Below, piece after piece: positions 20,603 to 27,027 of a stretch of DNA of 27,027 bases. Within the stretch, counting starts at the first letter, position 1. Each line of letters opens with the position of its first letter. The notes below the pieces were generated by a model. That model worked only from the letters and a program-made list of their open reading frames with translations. It ran no database searches and was not told the origin of the DNA. This stretch comes from Asparagopsis taxiformis (lineage: Eukaryota > Rhodophyta > Florideophyceae > Bonnemaisoniales > Bonnemaisoniaceae), in NCBI GenBank assembly GCA_030407315.1, contig JALQPE010003026.1:1-27027 (forward strand), given 5' to 3'. Position numbers and translations under genes: made by a program.

Positions 20603-20949
20603 ATTACAGTGCGGGCCGTTTACCGGGATGCTGACAGCAAAGTCATCGTTACGATGACTTTGCTGTAAGAAAACAAATCATTACAGCAGCCATGATTTCT
20701 TTACCGGGTAAAAAAATTGGGCCGCTGTAATGAAACGTTTTCTTACAGCAAAGTCATCGTAACGATGACTTTGCTGTAAGAAAGCAAAACATTACAGCGG
20801 CCACAATTTTTACCCGGTAAAATTTCTTGCTGATTTTTTACCCGGTAAAAAATTCTTTGGCCACTGCAAGGAAACGGTTCCTTACAGCAAAGTCATCGTA
20901 ACGATGACTTTGCTGTAAGGAACCCTGGTAAACGGCTTCGGCTGTAAGC
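20603..20949. repeat. Palindrome cluster A (three 37-bp palindromes)
   Basis: Copies lie at 20632-20668, 20743-20779 and 20882-20918. Each has two 18-bp arms, TTACAGCAAAGTCATCGT and its complement, around a single central base (T, A and A in order). The first copy has one arm mismatch (TGACAG). The spacers hold further inverted repeats: ATTACAGC(G)GCC facing GGCC(G/A)CTG(T/C)AA, and palindromes of the TTTACCGGGTAAA or TTTACCCGGTAAA type. The outer ends are also related inverted sequences (ATTACAG...GTTTACC on the left, GGTAAACGG...CTGTAAGC on the right). The cluster lies between the 3' ends of the two convergent ParB-like genes, so it could serve both as a transcription boundary and as a protein-binding array. 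Confidence 0.95.
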
Positions 20950-21060
20950 AGCAGGGAGTTTCGTCCTTCTCCCATCTTGGTAAAGGAGAGAAGCGAAGTG
21001 TGAAGTCGGGAAAATTGCTCAGCAAAGGTCTGTACGGCTGTGAGCAGCTCTCAGGAGTAT
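20928..21060. repeat. Inverted-repeat arm shared with cluster C flank
   Basis: Starting at TAAACGGCTTCGGCTGTAAG, this stretch matches the reverse complement of about 26020-26160. The match is perfect for 21 bp, high for about 75 bp (GGGAGTTTCGTCC, TCTCCCA, GAAG-GAAGTGTG shared) and then fading. It makes clusters A and C inverted copies of a larger unit that bracket the dioxygenase gene. Confidence 0.8.
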
Positions 21061-21423
21061 TTTACCTCACGTGGTCTCTGTTCAGGGTATACCCTGTATA
21101 TATATAGGTAGCCTAGTGTAGGTGGGAAGATAGACGAAAATTCTACCAATAATTTATCACAGTGACGGCTCTCGTAGTCGAAATGTGCGCGTTGTCAAGG
21201 GTTGAAACTAGTCTCCCCCTACGGCCTAGCTAGTAAAATCATATAACGTTGTAGACTAATATTAAAAAGTAGCAAGCAATCTGCTGAGTAGCACTAAACT
21301 ATGAGATGAAGGACAGATGTATAGATGAGAACTGAAAAATGGGCTAAGGTAACAATGTTGAGATGAGAAAGACAGAACTTTATAGCAGGGAACAGTAGTA
21401 TAGGTTTTAATACTTCTGATATG
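21061..21423. other. 3' flank of dioxygenase gene
   Basis: No gene is seen. The + strand is purine-rich, with a short TATATATA run near 21097-21106. It lies downstream of the stop of the - strand gene and may contain its 3' UTR. Confidence 0.4.
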
Positions 21424-24400
21424 CTATCTATTGCTCCTATCGTACTTGTAATATTCGACGGTGTGGATGTGGTCCGTGAGGACGTCCTTCTCCGTCTTCA
21501 AGTAGATGTGGCCGCGCGTGGGCAGGCCATAGACTAACTTCTCGCCTGCAGGAAGATCTCCTCGGCTGAAGCCGACCCCGTAATGGTAAAGGTCACCGCG
21601 ACCAACCAATACGGAATAGGGTGGCACCCAAAAGATGAGAGGGGGAACCTTCCACATATCGGCGCCCGGACTGGCCAGGCATACATGACTATAAGGGGCA
21701 ACTACTATAGAGAACCCATCGGCTCCGCTCGACATCATGAAATATGATGGAGACGTGGTAGGACTTCCAACACTATTCGTCGCTACCTTGAAGTCCGTGT
21801 GCCCATCCTGGTCCGCAGCCCCATCTGCTGTAAGAAGCAGCCGCAATCCTGTCTTCGGGAAGAAGACAGGATCCTCACCCTCCATTCCCAACTTCAAGAA
21901 CTCCGCACAAACACCAAGAGCAAGCTCTGCCACCAACTTGTTCTTATACATCTCCAAATTCCCCTCCTCCAACTTGTCGCACAACTCACGCCGCGGCAGA
22001 GAGAGGCGCCCACGACCACCATCGATGCGGTCCTTCGCATCACCCACGTTGTGGATGAACTGCCACGGCGAAGGATCGAAGCCGGGCTTTGCGAAAGCTG
22101 GCGGCTCGTCCTGTGGCTCCCTGTCGTCATCGTTAGAATCAGACTGCTGGGAGGGTTTTTCAACCTCCTCAACCAGCGGGAACTGCCTAGCGAAGTGACC
22201 GAACAACTCATGCGTCGCATTACCAGCCGTGGACGATGCCAACAGGCCTTCCATAACAATAACCCCCAAGTTTTCCAACAATGCCTTCTTCACCGCAAAG
22301 TACCTGTCCACCACCGTATCCTCAGCACCCGGCGATGCAGCTGCCTGGAATGCTGCCGCCCTCATTTCCGCCCGAACCGTCTCCACCGTCGTACTTTCCA
22401 TATAGTACTTCATCCGGCTGCCAGACGCAATTGCGCTGGGGAGAACGGCGGCCACATTCTCATCGACGATGCTGTCGGGAATGGGATTCTCCTGGGCGTC
22501 GTCGAACTGGAGAACCGGCTCCCGAGAGCGACCTCGGGAAGCCGACTTGGATTTCTTTGACGACGACTTTGATGAAGTCTCACCGAGCCTTCTCTTTTTG
22601 GTAGAAGGCTCGGGCGTCGCAGAAGCGGCTTCCAAGTTACGCTTCCCGAGGATGGAGTTTTCACCCGCATCCTCGGGGGCGCTCTCCAGCTCGACGACCT
22701 CCACAGCACCACCCGCCGTTCCACCACGACCGGAACGACTCGCTTGCAGGCGGGTACTCCTTCTGGGCATCACTTTCCTCCCAGAAGTTTCCACTCCGGG
22801 CGGTGCAGAATCACTGACTTCAATGACATCTTCGTCAGGATCTGCACCGCCCTTCGCACTGCTGCCCTCGACCACATTCTCGGGAGTAGGGCCCTCCGTC
22901 GAAATCCTCGCAACCGTCTTCTGTCCAACCCCACCGGATGGTGAAGGGACGAAGCTGTCATCGCTGGAGCTTCCCGAACTGCTAGCAGATGCAGAACGGG
23001 AAGCTTCGACAGCGGGGGCCGGAGCAGCAGGGTGCTGCTCGGCAGCCGGAGTCGCAGGCTCAGGCTGCGAAGCCGGTGAGACCTGCTCCTGCGCGGCTTG
23101 GACAGGACGGTTGGGGGTACCAGTCCCGGCGTGGGAAACTGGACCAGAGCGTTCGCTGCCATCCTGGGGACCACGCGCAGTCGGCTTGACCGGGGTCACC
23201 GCAGGGGAGGATGCAGACACGGCAGGGGTAGAGACAGGAACAGGGGCAACCTCGGAATTGCTGGAAGATTCCAGTTGAGGTGGTGGGGGCAAAGGAATGG
23301 AGGATGAAGGGATGGGCAAGGAATTGGAAGAGGAAGGGATGGGGGCATCATCACCACATGTGGCTGGGAGCGCAGCATGTGGGATGTCTGGGTACATCGC
23401 GTGAAAGCGTTTCCGCATTTGCATGTCGCGGTACCCAGTGACGCGCAGGAGCATTTTCCTGGCGTCCTTCCCGAAGACAGACTTCTTACGGGGAAAAATA
23501 TTTTCGTAACTGTAACCATCGGGGGGGCCTTCCTTGGGACGGAAGTCTGCCCAGCACCCCTTCTTGGGGACCATCTGAGCAAGAACTTCGACAACGCGCG
23601 AGCGAATGTCGAAGCTCTTGCTCGGGTCACCCCGGCTGGGAATTGACCCATCCAGCATCCTCAACACATCCGACACGTTCCAGTACTCGGCCACCTCCTT
23701 CACGTACCCGAAGATTTCCAACAAACCAGCAATCCATTCCTGCCCAATGGTACCAACCGAGTACGGTTTCAGCCCGGCCGACCGACGGCTACAAGTGTAG
23801 CGCGCCGTCATCTCCAGGATGAAACACTTCTGTACATCCGGAGCACTCCTGAACGACCCATTGAACAACAAGTTCACCGTACACCCAGCCAGATCCTCTG
23901 TGGAAGAAAATTGAACGAACTCCGGCCTGTTCGGGATGCTCGACCAGTATTTGAAAGCAGGGCTTTCAATGGTCTTGAACCCTCGCGCGATCGAGACGTA
24001 GCGCATGAGCTGTCTCGGACGAATCCAGCTCAGCGCTTTCCGTTCTTTTATGTATTGAACGGTCGGCTCGATCTTCTTCTTTCCCAGGCGGTGGATATTG
24101 ATGAACTCCATCACAGAGCACACATTGTCAGCAACTGTTACCTCGCTGACATTGTGGGTGTGGAAGTTCATCAGCCGTGAAAGCGGGAGTACTTCTTCGG
24201 AGCAGAAGACATCCCGGCCAAGCCGAGTCGGTGGGAGGAGAAAGTCGACTGGAATAGTTCCAAAGCGACGGTAGATGTCAGACTTGACAAACTCCTCCCA
24301 CTCTGGACTGTCCTTCGCAGGAGCAGGTCCAGCCGACTCGAGAATGGCCTTCAACGCGGTCACTCGGTGAGATCCATCGACATATTGCAGTCGTACTTTT

Positions 24401-25071
24401 GCATTGGAATCAATCACCTCGCAGACGGACACGCGTGAAGCAATCACGGAAAATCCCTGAGTGAGAAACGTTTTCTTCAACTCATCAACGCGATGCGGCC
24501 TGACCACCCTGGACACGACTGCCGGAGGAGAAACATCCAGGGGGGAAATGAAGACTGGAATGTTTCGGCAGCTCTCCGGACTTATGTCGTAGTCCACATC
24601 CACCGGGATGGGCACTGTGCCAGGGTAGGCCAGCCTGGTGCTGCGGAGAGGCTTGTTCGGTACGATGTCACGAGCGTTGTGATCATCGACCTTCTCCGCA
24701 TCCTCTGCCAAGTCGCTGCCGGACGCGATGATCATGTCCGGAGCAGGCGAGCTGGGCAGAGGAGCACCAGATCCCTCGACGGCTGGCGCCGCTTCGGCAG
24801 ATTGAGCCGGAAGCGGAGTTGCGGGAACGCCAGCGTCGATTGTCGGGACAACCGCGGGATCGGAAGCGGAAGGGGGGGAGGGGACGGGCTTAGGTGCTGG
24901 GCTGAGCTGGGTCAGCGCTGCAGCAGCTTCGCAAACGTCCATGGGGACAGGGGGGGCCAGAGAAGGAGAAGGAGAGGGAGAAGGAGAGGGAGAAGGAGTG
25001 GGAGAATCGTTGTCACGGCGGCTGGCAGAGCGCACCTGGCGGTCGAAAGCGTTGGGGGATTGTTGAGCCAT
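21424..25071 (-). CDS. ParB-like / 2OG-Fe(II) dioxygenase-like fusion
   Basis: The start is the ATG at 25069-25071 (MAQQSPNAF, context GCAATGG); the frame is open 23 codons further but without an ATG. 1215 residues, no intron seen. Residues about 20-150 are low-complexity Ser/Pro/Ala, including an (SP)n run. Residues about 165-330 are ParB-like: PHRVDELKKTFLTQGF then LQYVDGSHRVTALKAI (DGSHR 232-236), the same signature as in the methyltransferase protein. Residues about 585-900 are disordered and Ser/Pro-rich with a basic patch (KKRRLGETSSK, SKKSKSASRGRSR) near 820-850, a likely nuclear signal. The C-terminus resembles a 2OG-Fe(II) dioxygenase: GHTDF (H1091, D1093), YHYGVGF (H1163) and an arginine in TRGHIYL (R1186), the HxD...H...R layout of iron and 2-oxoglutarate ligands. 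The family is unassigned; the substrate could be methylated DNA, another base or a protein. The gene is convergent with the methyltransferase gene, and palindrome clusters lie at both its ends. Confidence 0.85.
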   Translation of the reverse strand: MAQQSPNAFDRQVRSASRRDNDSPTPSPSPSPSPSPSLAPPVPMDVCEAAAALTQLSPAPKPVPSPPSASDPAVVPTIDAGVPATPLPAQSAEAAPAVEGSGAPLPSSPAPDMIIASGSDLAEDAEKVDDHNARDIVPNKPLRSTRLAYPGTVPIPVDVDYDISPESCRNIPVFISPLDVSPPAVVSRVVRPHRVDELKKTFLTQGFSVIASRVSVCEVIDSNAKVRLQYVDGSHRVTALKAILESAGPAPAKDSPEWEEFVKSDIYRRFGTIPVDFLLPPTRLGRDVFCSEEVLPLSRLMNFHTHNVSEVTVADNVCSVMEFINIHRLGKKKIEPTVQYIKERKALSWIRPRQLMRYVSIARGFKTIESPAFKYWSSIPNRPEFVQFSSTEDLAGCTVNLLFNGSFRSAPDVQKCFILEMTARYTCSRRSAGLKPYSVGTIGQEWIAGLLEIFGYVKEVAEYWNVSDVLRMLDGSIPSRGDPSKSFDIRSRVVEVLAQMVPKKGCWADFRPKEGPPDGYSYENIFPRKKSVFGKDARKMLLRVTGYRDMQMRKRFHAMYPDIPHAALPATCGDDAPIPSSSNSLPIPSSSIPLPPPPQLESSSNSEVAPVPVSTPAVSASSPAVTPVKPTARGPQDGSERSGPVSHAGTGTPNRPVQAAQEQVSPASQPEPATPAAEQHPAAPAPAVEASRSASASSSGSSSDDSFVPSPSGGVGQKTVARISTEGPTPENVVEGSSAKGGADPDEDVIEVSDSAPPGVETSGRKVMPRRSTRLQASRSGRGGTAGGAVEVVELESAPEDAGENSILGKRNLEAASATPEPSTKKRRLGETSSKSSSKKSKSASRGRSREPVLQFDDAQENPIPDSIVDENVAAVLPSAIASGSRMKYYMESTTVETVRAEMRAAAFQAAASPGAEDTVVDRYFAVKKALLENLGVIVMEGLLASSTAGNATHELFGHFARQFPLVEEVEKPSQQSDSNDDDREPQDEPPAFAKPGFDPSPWQFIHNVGDAKDRIDGGRGRLSLPRRELCDKLEEGNLEMYKNKLVAELALGVCAEFLKLGMEGEDPVFFPKTGLRLLLTADGAADQDGHTDFKVATNSVGSPTTSPSYFMMSSGADGFSIVVAPYSHVCLASPGADMWKVPPLIFWVPPYSVLVGRGDLYHYGVGFSRGDLPAGEKLVYGLPTRGHIYLKTEKDVLTDHIHTVEYYKYDRSNR
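24959..25007. repeat. Purine hexamer repeat encoding Ser-Pro run
   Basis: An imperfect tandem repeat of GGAGAA/GGAGAG units on the + strand reads as alternating Ser-Pro codons in the - strand gene. It is a likely site of length variation. Confidence 0.7.
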
Positions 25072-25275
25072 TGCTTTGGTGAGTGATTGACAAACGAAGA
25101 GTGAAAGATTGAGAAAGAGAGAAGAAGATCTGAACGACAAGCTGTTTTGCTGCGTAAGCTGAGTAAGATAGGCGAAACTTAGAGATCTGACATATTCCTA
25201 TTAGTATACACCCTGGTAATGATATTCAGCGGTTGACCAATCCGAACCTTCCACATCACTTTTCGTTGTACGACA
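25072..25275 (-). promoter_or_regulatory. 5' flank of dioxygenase gene
   Basis: About 200 bp lie between the ATG and cluster B and should include the promoter and 5' UTR. A short core-like inverted repeat, TCGTTGTACGA, lies at 25263-25273 and echoes the centre of the 37-bp palindrome. Cluster B is thus close enough to act as an operator; this is inference. Confidence 0.4.
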
Positions 25276-25600
25276 ATTACAGCTCAGGCAGTTTACCAAG
25301 GATCCTTACAGCAAAGCCATCGTTACGATGACTTTGCTGTAAGGAAACGTTTCATTACAGAGGCCAGGAATTTTTTTACCGGGTAAAGAAATCATGGCCA
25401 CTGTAATGTTTTGTTTCCTGACAGCAAAGTCATCGTTACGATGACTTTGCTGTAAGAAAACGTTTTCATTACAGCGGCCAGGAATTTTTTTACCGGGTAA
25501 AGAAATCATGGCCACTGTAATGAAACCTTTCCTTACAGCAAAGTCATCGTAACGATGACTTTGCTGTAAGCATCCCTGGTAAACTGCTCCATCTGTAAGC
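25276..25600. repeat. Palindrome cluster B (three 37-bp palindromes)
   Basis: Copies lie at 25306-25342 (one mismatch, GCCAT), 25419-25455 (one mismatch, TGACAG) and 25533-25569, with central bases T, T and A. The two spacers of 76-77 bp are nearly identical to each other and hold ATTACAG(C/A)GGCC, TTTACCGGGTAAA and GGCCACTGTAAT. Outer ends: ATTACAGCTCAGGCAGTTTACC on the left (only partly quoted motif), and GGTAAACTGCTCCATCTGTA on the right. It sits directly upstream of the dioxygenase gene. Confidence 0.95.
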
Positions 25601-26139
25601 CGTTGGTCTCAACCCTCGCTCTCGTTTCTGTTGTCCTCCTTCATCATCTCCACCTACCTTCCCCCTACACACCACCTCTCTAATGTCACTCTACCCACCC
25701 TTTGGTGCATGAAATATTTTCTTACCACTGCCATAGTCTACACATACTGCTGCCTTCATACCTCTGCATGCCTACCCTTCAATCTTTCTTCCATCTTTCT
25801 CTACCGTGCTAGGCTTAGACCATGCTCTGTGCACATCTGACTTACTTAATATCATTGTATAGCTAGAAACTAGAATAATAATTACATCACTAGAGTACAC
25901 TGCAAATGTTAGTAACTATGGTTGGTGTGGTACACAACACCCTAACTCCTTCATGAGTAAACTTTGCGCACAGAACCGTTCAATACCAGGTAGTGCAGCC
26001 AGCGCAAACCAGGCTTGCACGACGCAGAGTGCTCCCCAGAGCCGTCAACAGTCGTCCAAACCATCGTTGTACGATGTTCCCGGCTCCACACTTCCCTTCT
26101 CACCCTTCCCAGGGTGGGAGACGGACGAAACTCCCAACC
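25601..26139. other. Pyrimidine-rich spacer between clusters B and C
   Basis: No gene is supported; the small frames lack recognisable features. The left part is strongly C/T-rich on the + strand. The right part (about 26020-26139) is the inverted counterpart of the sequence following cluster A. A degenerate core, CATCGTTGTACGATG, is at 26062-26076. Confidence 0.55.
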
Positions 26140-26160
26140 GCTTACAGCCGAAGCCGTTTA
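26020..26160. repeat. Inverted-repeat arm matching 20928-21060
   Basis: Read on the - strand, this stretch aligns with the sequence just inside cluster A, best at the cluster edge and decaying outward. It extends the A/C inverted pair beyond the palindromes themselves. Confidence 0.8.
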
Positions 26161-26379
26161 CCCGGGATGCTTACAGCAAAGTCATCGTTACGATGACTTT
26201 GCTGTAAGGAAAGGTTTGATTACAGTGGTGAGAAAATTTTACCGGGTAAAAAAATCAGCAAGAATTTTTTACCCGGTAAAAAATTGTGGCCGCTGTAATG
26301 ATTTGATTTCTTACAGCAAAGTCATCGTTACGATGACTTTGCTGTCAGCACCCCAGCGAAACTGCATCATCTGTAAGCC
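26140..26379. repeat. Palindrome cluster C (two 37-bp palindromes)
   Basis: Copies lie at 26171-26207 (perfect, centre T) and 26311-26347 (one mismatch at the end, GCTGTCA, centre T). The 103-bp spacer matches the long spacer of cluster A when inverted: it has two ACCSGGT palindromes around ATCAGCAAGAAT. The cluster lies 3' of the broken dioxygenase copy, as cluster A lies 3' of the full gene, but in the opposite orientation. Confidence 0.93.
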
Positions 26380-26598
26380 TTCCTCACCTCAATGTTGTAA
26401 CCAAAGACGACTGCGATATTACCTTGTTCTATTCTAGTAGTGCCCACCATAGTTTCCTCCCCTTCTCATATTAAATTGAGTATTGTATATCTCTCGACCC
26501 GTCTACATACGCAAACGTCATGTACTAGCCTAACTTTCATCGTTTACTTGAAGGCGGCCTTGATGCCTGCCATAGAATGCTATTAAGAACTAATTTCA
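26380..26598. other. Spacer 3' of the broken dioxygenase copy
   Basis: No gene or recognised element is seen. It lies between cluster C and the stop of the second dioxygenase-like frame. Confidence 0.4.
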
Positions 26599-27027
26599 TC
26601 AGATATCTAAACGCTCCCAGTAGTTGACATTGAAGGGAGGCTGTAGCAACTTCTCCCTGGAAGTTCGCAGTGATAGATGGGACCGGATAGGATGCTGGTA
26701 CCTCACCGAAGAACGACCCTCCGCGAATCCCATTCCTCCGTGATACACGTCCGTTCGGCATACAAGCAGGGAATACGGTGGGATGCGCACGTTCGTCACT
26801 GGCACGCGGTACTTTTCTTTCGCTGGATGACTTAGGCACACATGGCTGAACTTGGCGATACGAATGATGAACCCATCCGCACCAGCAGCCATCATGAAAT
26901 ATGATGGCGAGTTGAGAGGACCAGTTCCAGTTCCCTCACGGACGGGAACATCGGTATGCATAAGTTGCTCCTGAATACCTTCTGCTGTCCAAAATCAGAC
27001 GAAGAACCCGTTTCTGGAAAGACCACG
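26599..27027 (-). pseudogene. Second 2OG-Fe(II) dioxygenase-like domain, broken and cut by window edge
   Basis: The frame 26599-26961 aligns with the end of the 1215-residue protein. It shares MHTD (HxD), SPSYFMM then GADGF, SHVCL, PPYSLLV, YHGGMGF (distal His) and RSHLSL (Arg). Farther upstream, frame 2 at 27006-27026 reads VVFPETG, matching VFFPKTG of the paralogue, but the two frames are out of phase. A TGA at 26995-26997 also interrupts the downstream frame. So one frameshift lies between about 26995 and 27006, and the copy looks inactivated as read, although the metal-ligand residues remain. A short intron cannot be fully excluded. The rest of the gene lies outside the window. Confidence 0.75.

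Noticed and set aside
21799..23278. Long + strand frames opposite the dioxygenase gene (up to 269 codons)
   Set aside because: They are antisense shadows caused by the biased Ser/Pro/Ala codons of the - strand gene.
16860..25071. Bacterial contamination or a bacterial plasmid partition locus
   Set aside because: The proteins carry eukaryotic SET and low-complexity basic linkers, start in strong eukaryotic initiation contexts, show no ribosome binding sites or operon packing, and lie in one sequence with a telomere and a copia element.
20603..26379. CRISPR array interpretation of the repeated palindromes
   Set aside because: The spacers are themselves conserved and palindromic, only two or three units occur per cluster, and the context is eukaryotic.

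Overview
The window is the left end of a nuclear chromosome from a eukaryote. It opens with about 500 bp of C-rich telomeric repeat (mostly an 8-bp unit, CCCCTAAT; G-strand ATTAGGGG), followed by a telomere-linked RecQ-type helicase relic, a Ty1/copia retroelement and a block of long, apparently intronless genes. No rRNA or tRNA gene was seen. Long intron-free reading frames (1155, 1215, 508 and 453 codons), G-rich TTAGGGG-like telomeres and a copia element point to an intron-poor unicellular eukaryote. A red microalga is my best guess; an intron-poor fungus is an alternative. The taxonomic call is tentative.

Layout. 1-540: telomere, degenerating towards its inner edge. 541-6112: a broken gene on the + strand, read as C2H2 zinc finger(s), a tyrosine-recombinase-like region, a RecQ helicase and a zinc knuckle. 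It is cut at its 5' end by the telomere, carries an in-frame 375-bp tandem duplication of its Walker A region, and changes frame just before the DEAH box. 6438-9705, - strand: a copia element with an intact-looking integrase core, reverse transcriptase and RNase H, but with a shortened gag joined out of frame to integrase. 9865-12300: no gene I can support. 12304-12660: an array of short palindromes of the GACAGTAAA/TTTACTGTC type, at a point where + strand composition switches from C/T-rich to G/A-rich. 13183-14709 (+) and 14985-16346 (-): two convergent genes of unknown function, one with a coiled coil and basic signal, one with a Tudor/PWWP-like start.

16860-27027 is the most interesting part. 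A + strand gene fuses a ParB-like domain, a bacterial-type beta-class DNA amino-methyltransferase (DPPF motif) and a SET domain. Facing it is a - strand gene that fuses a ParB-like domain to a C-terminal 2OG-Fe(II) dioxygenase-like domain (HxD...H...R). A second, broken copy of the dioxygenase end lies at the right edge of the window. Three clusters (20603-20949, 25276-25600, 26140-26379) hold eight copies of a near-perfect 37-bp palindrome with nested smaller palindromes between them. They lie on both sides of the dioxygenase gene and downstream of its broken paralogue.

My working hypothesis, which is inference, is a DNA/chromatin-modification module carried by a mobile or selfish element. 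In it, two ParB-headed proteins act as methyl 'writer' plus histone modifier, and as oxidative 'eraser' or base modifier, and the palindrome clusters are candidate parS-like binding sites or element ends.
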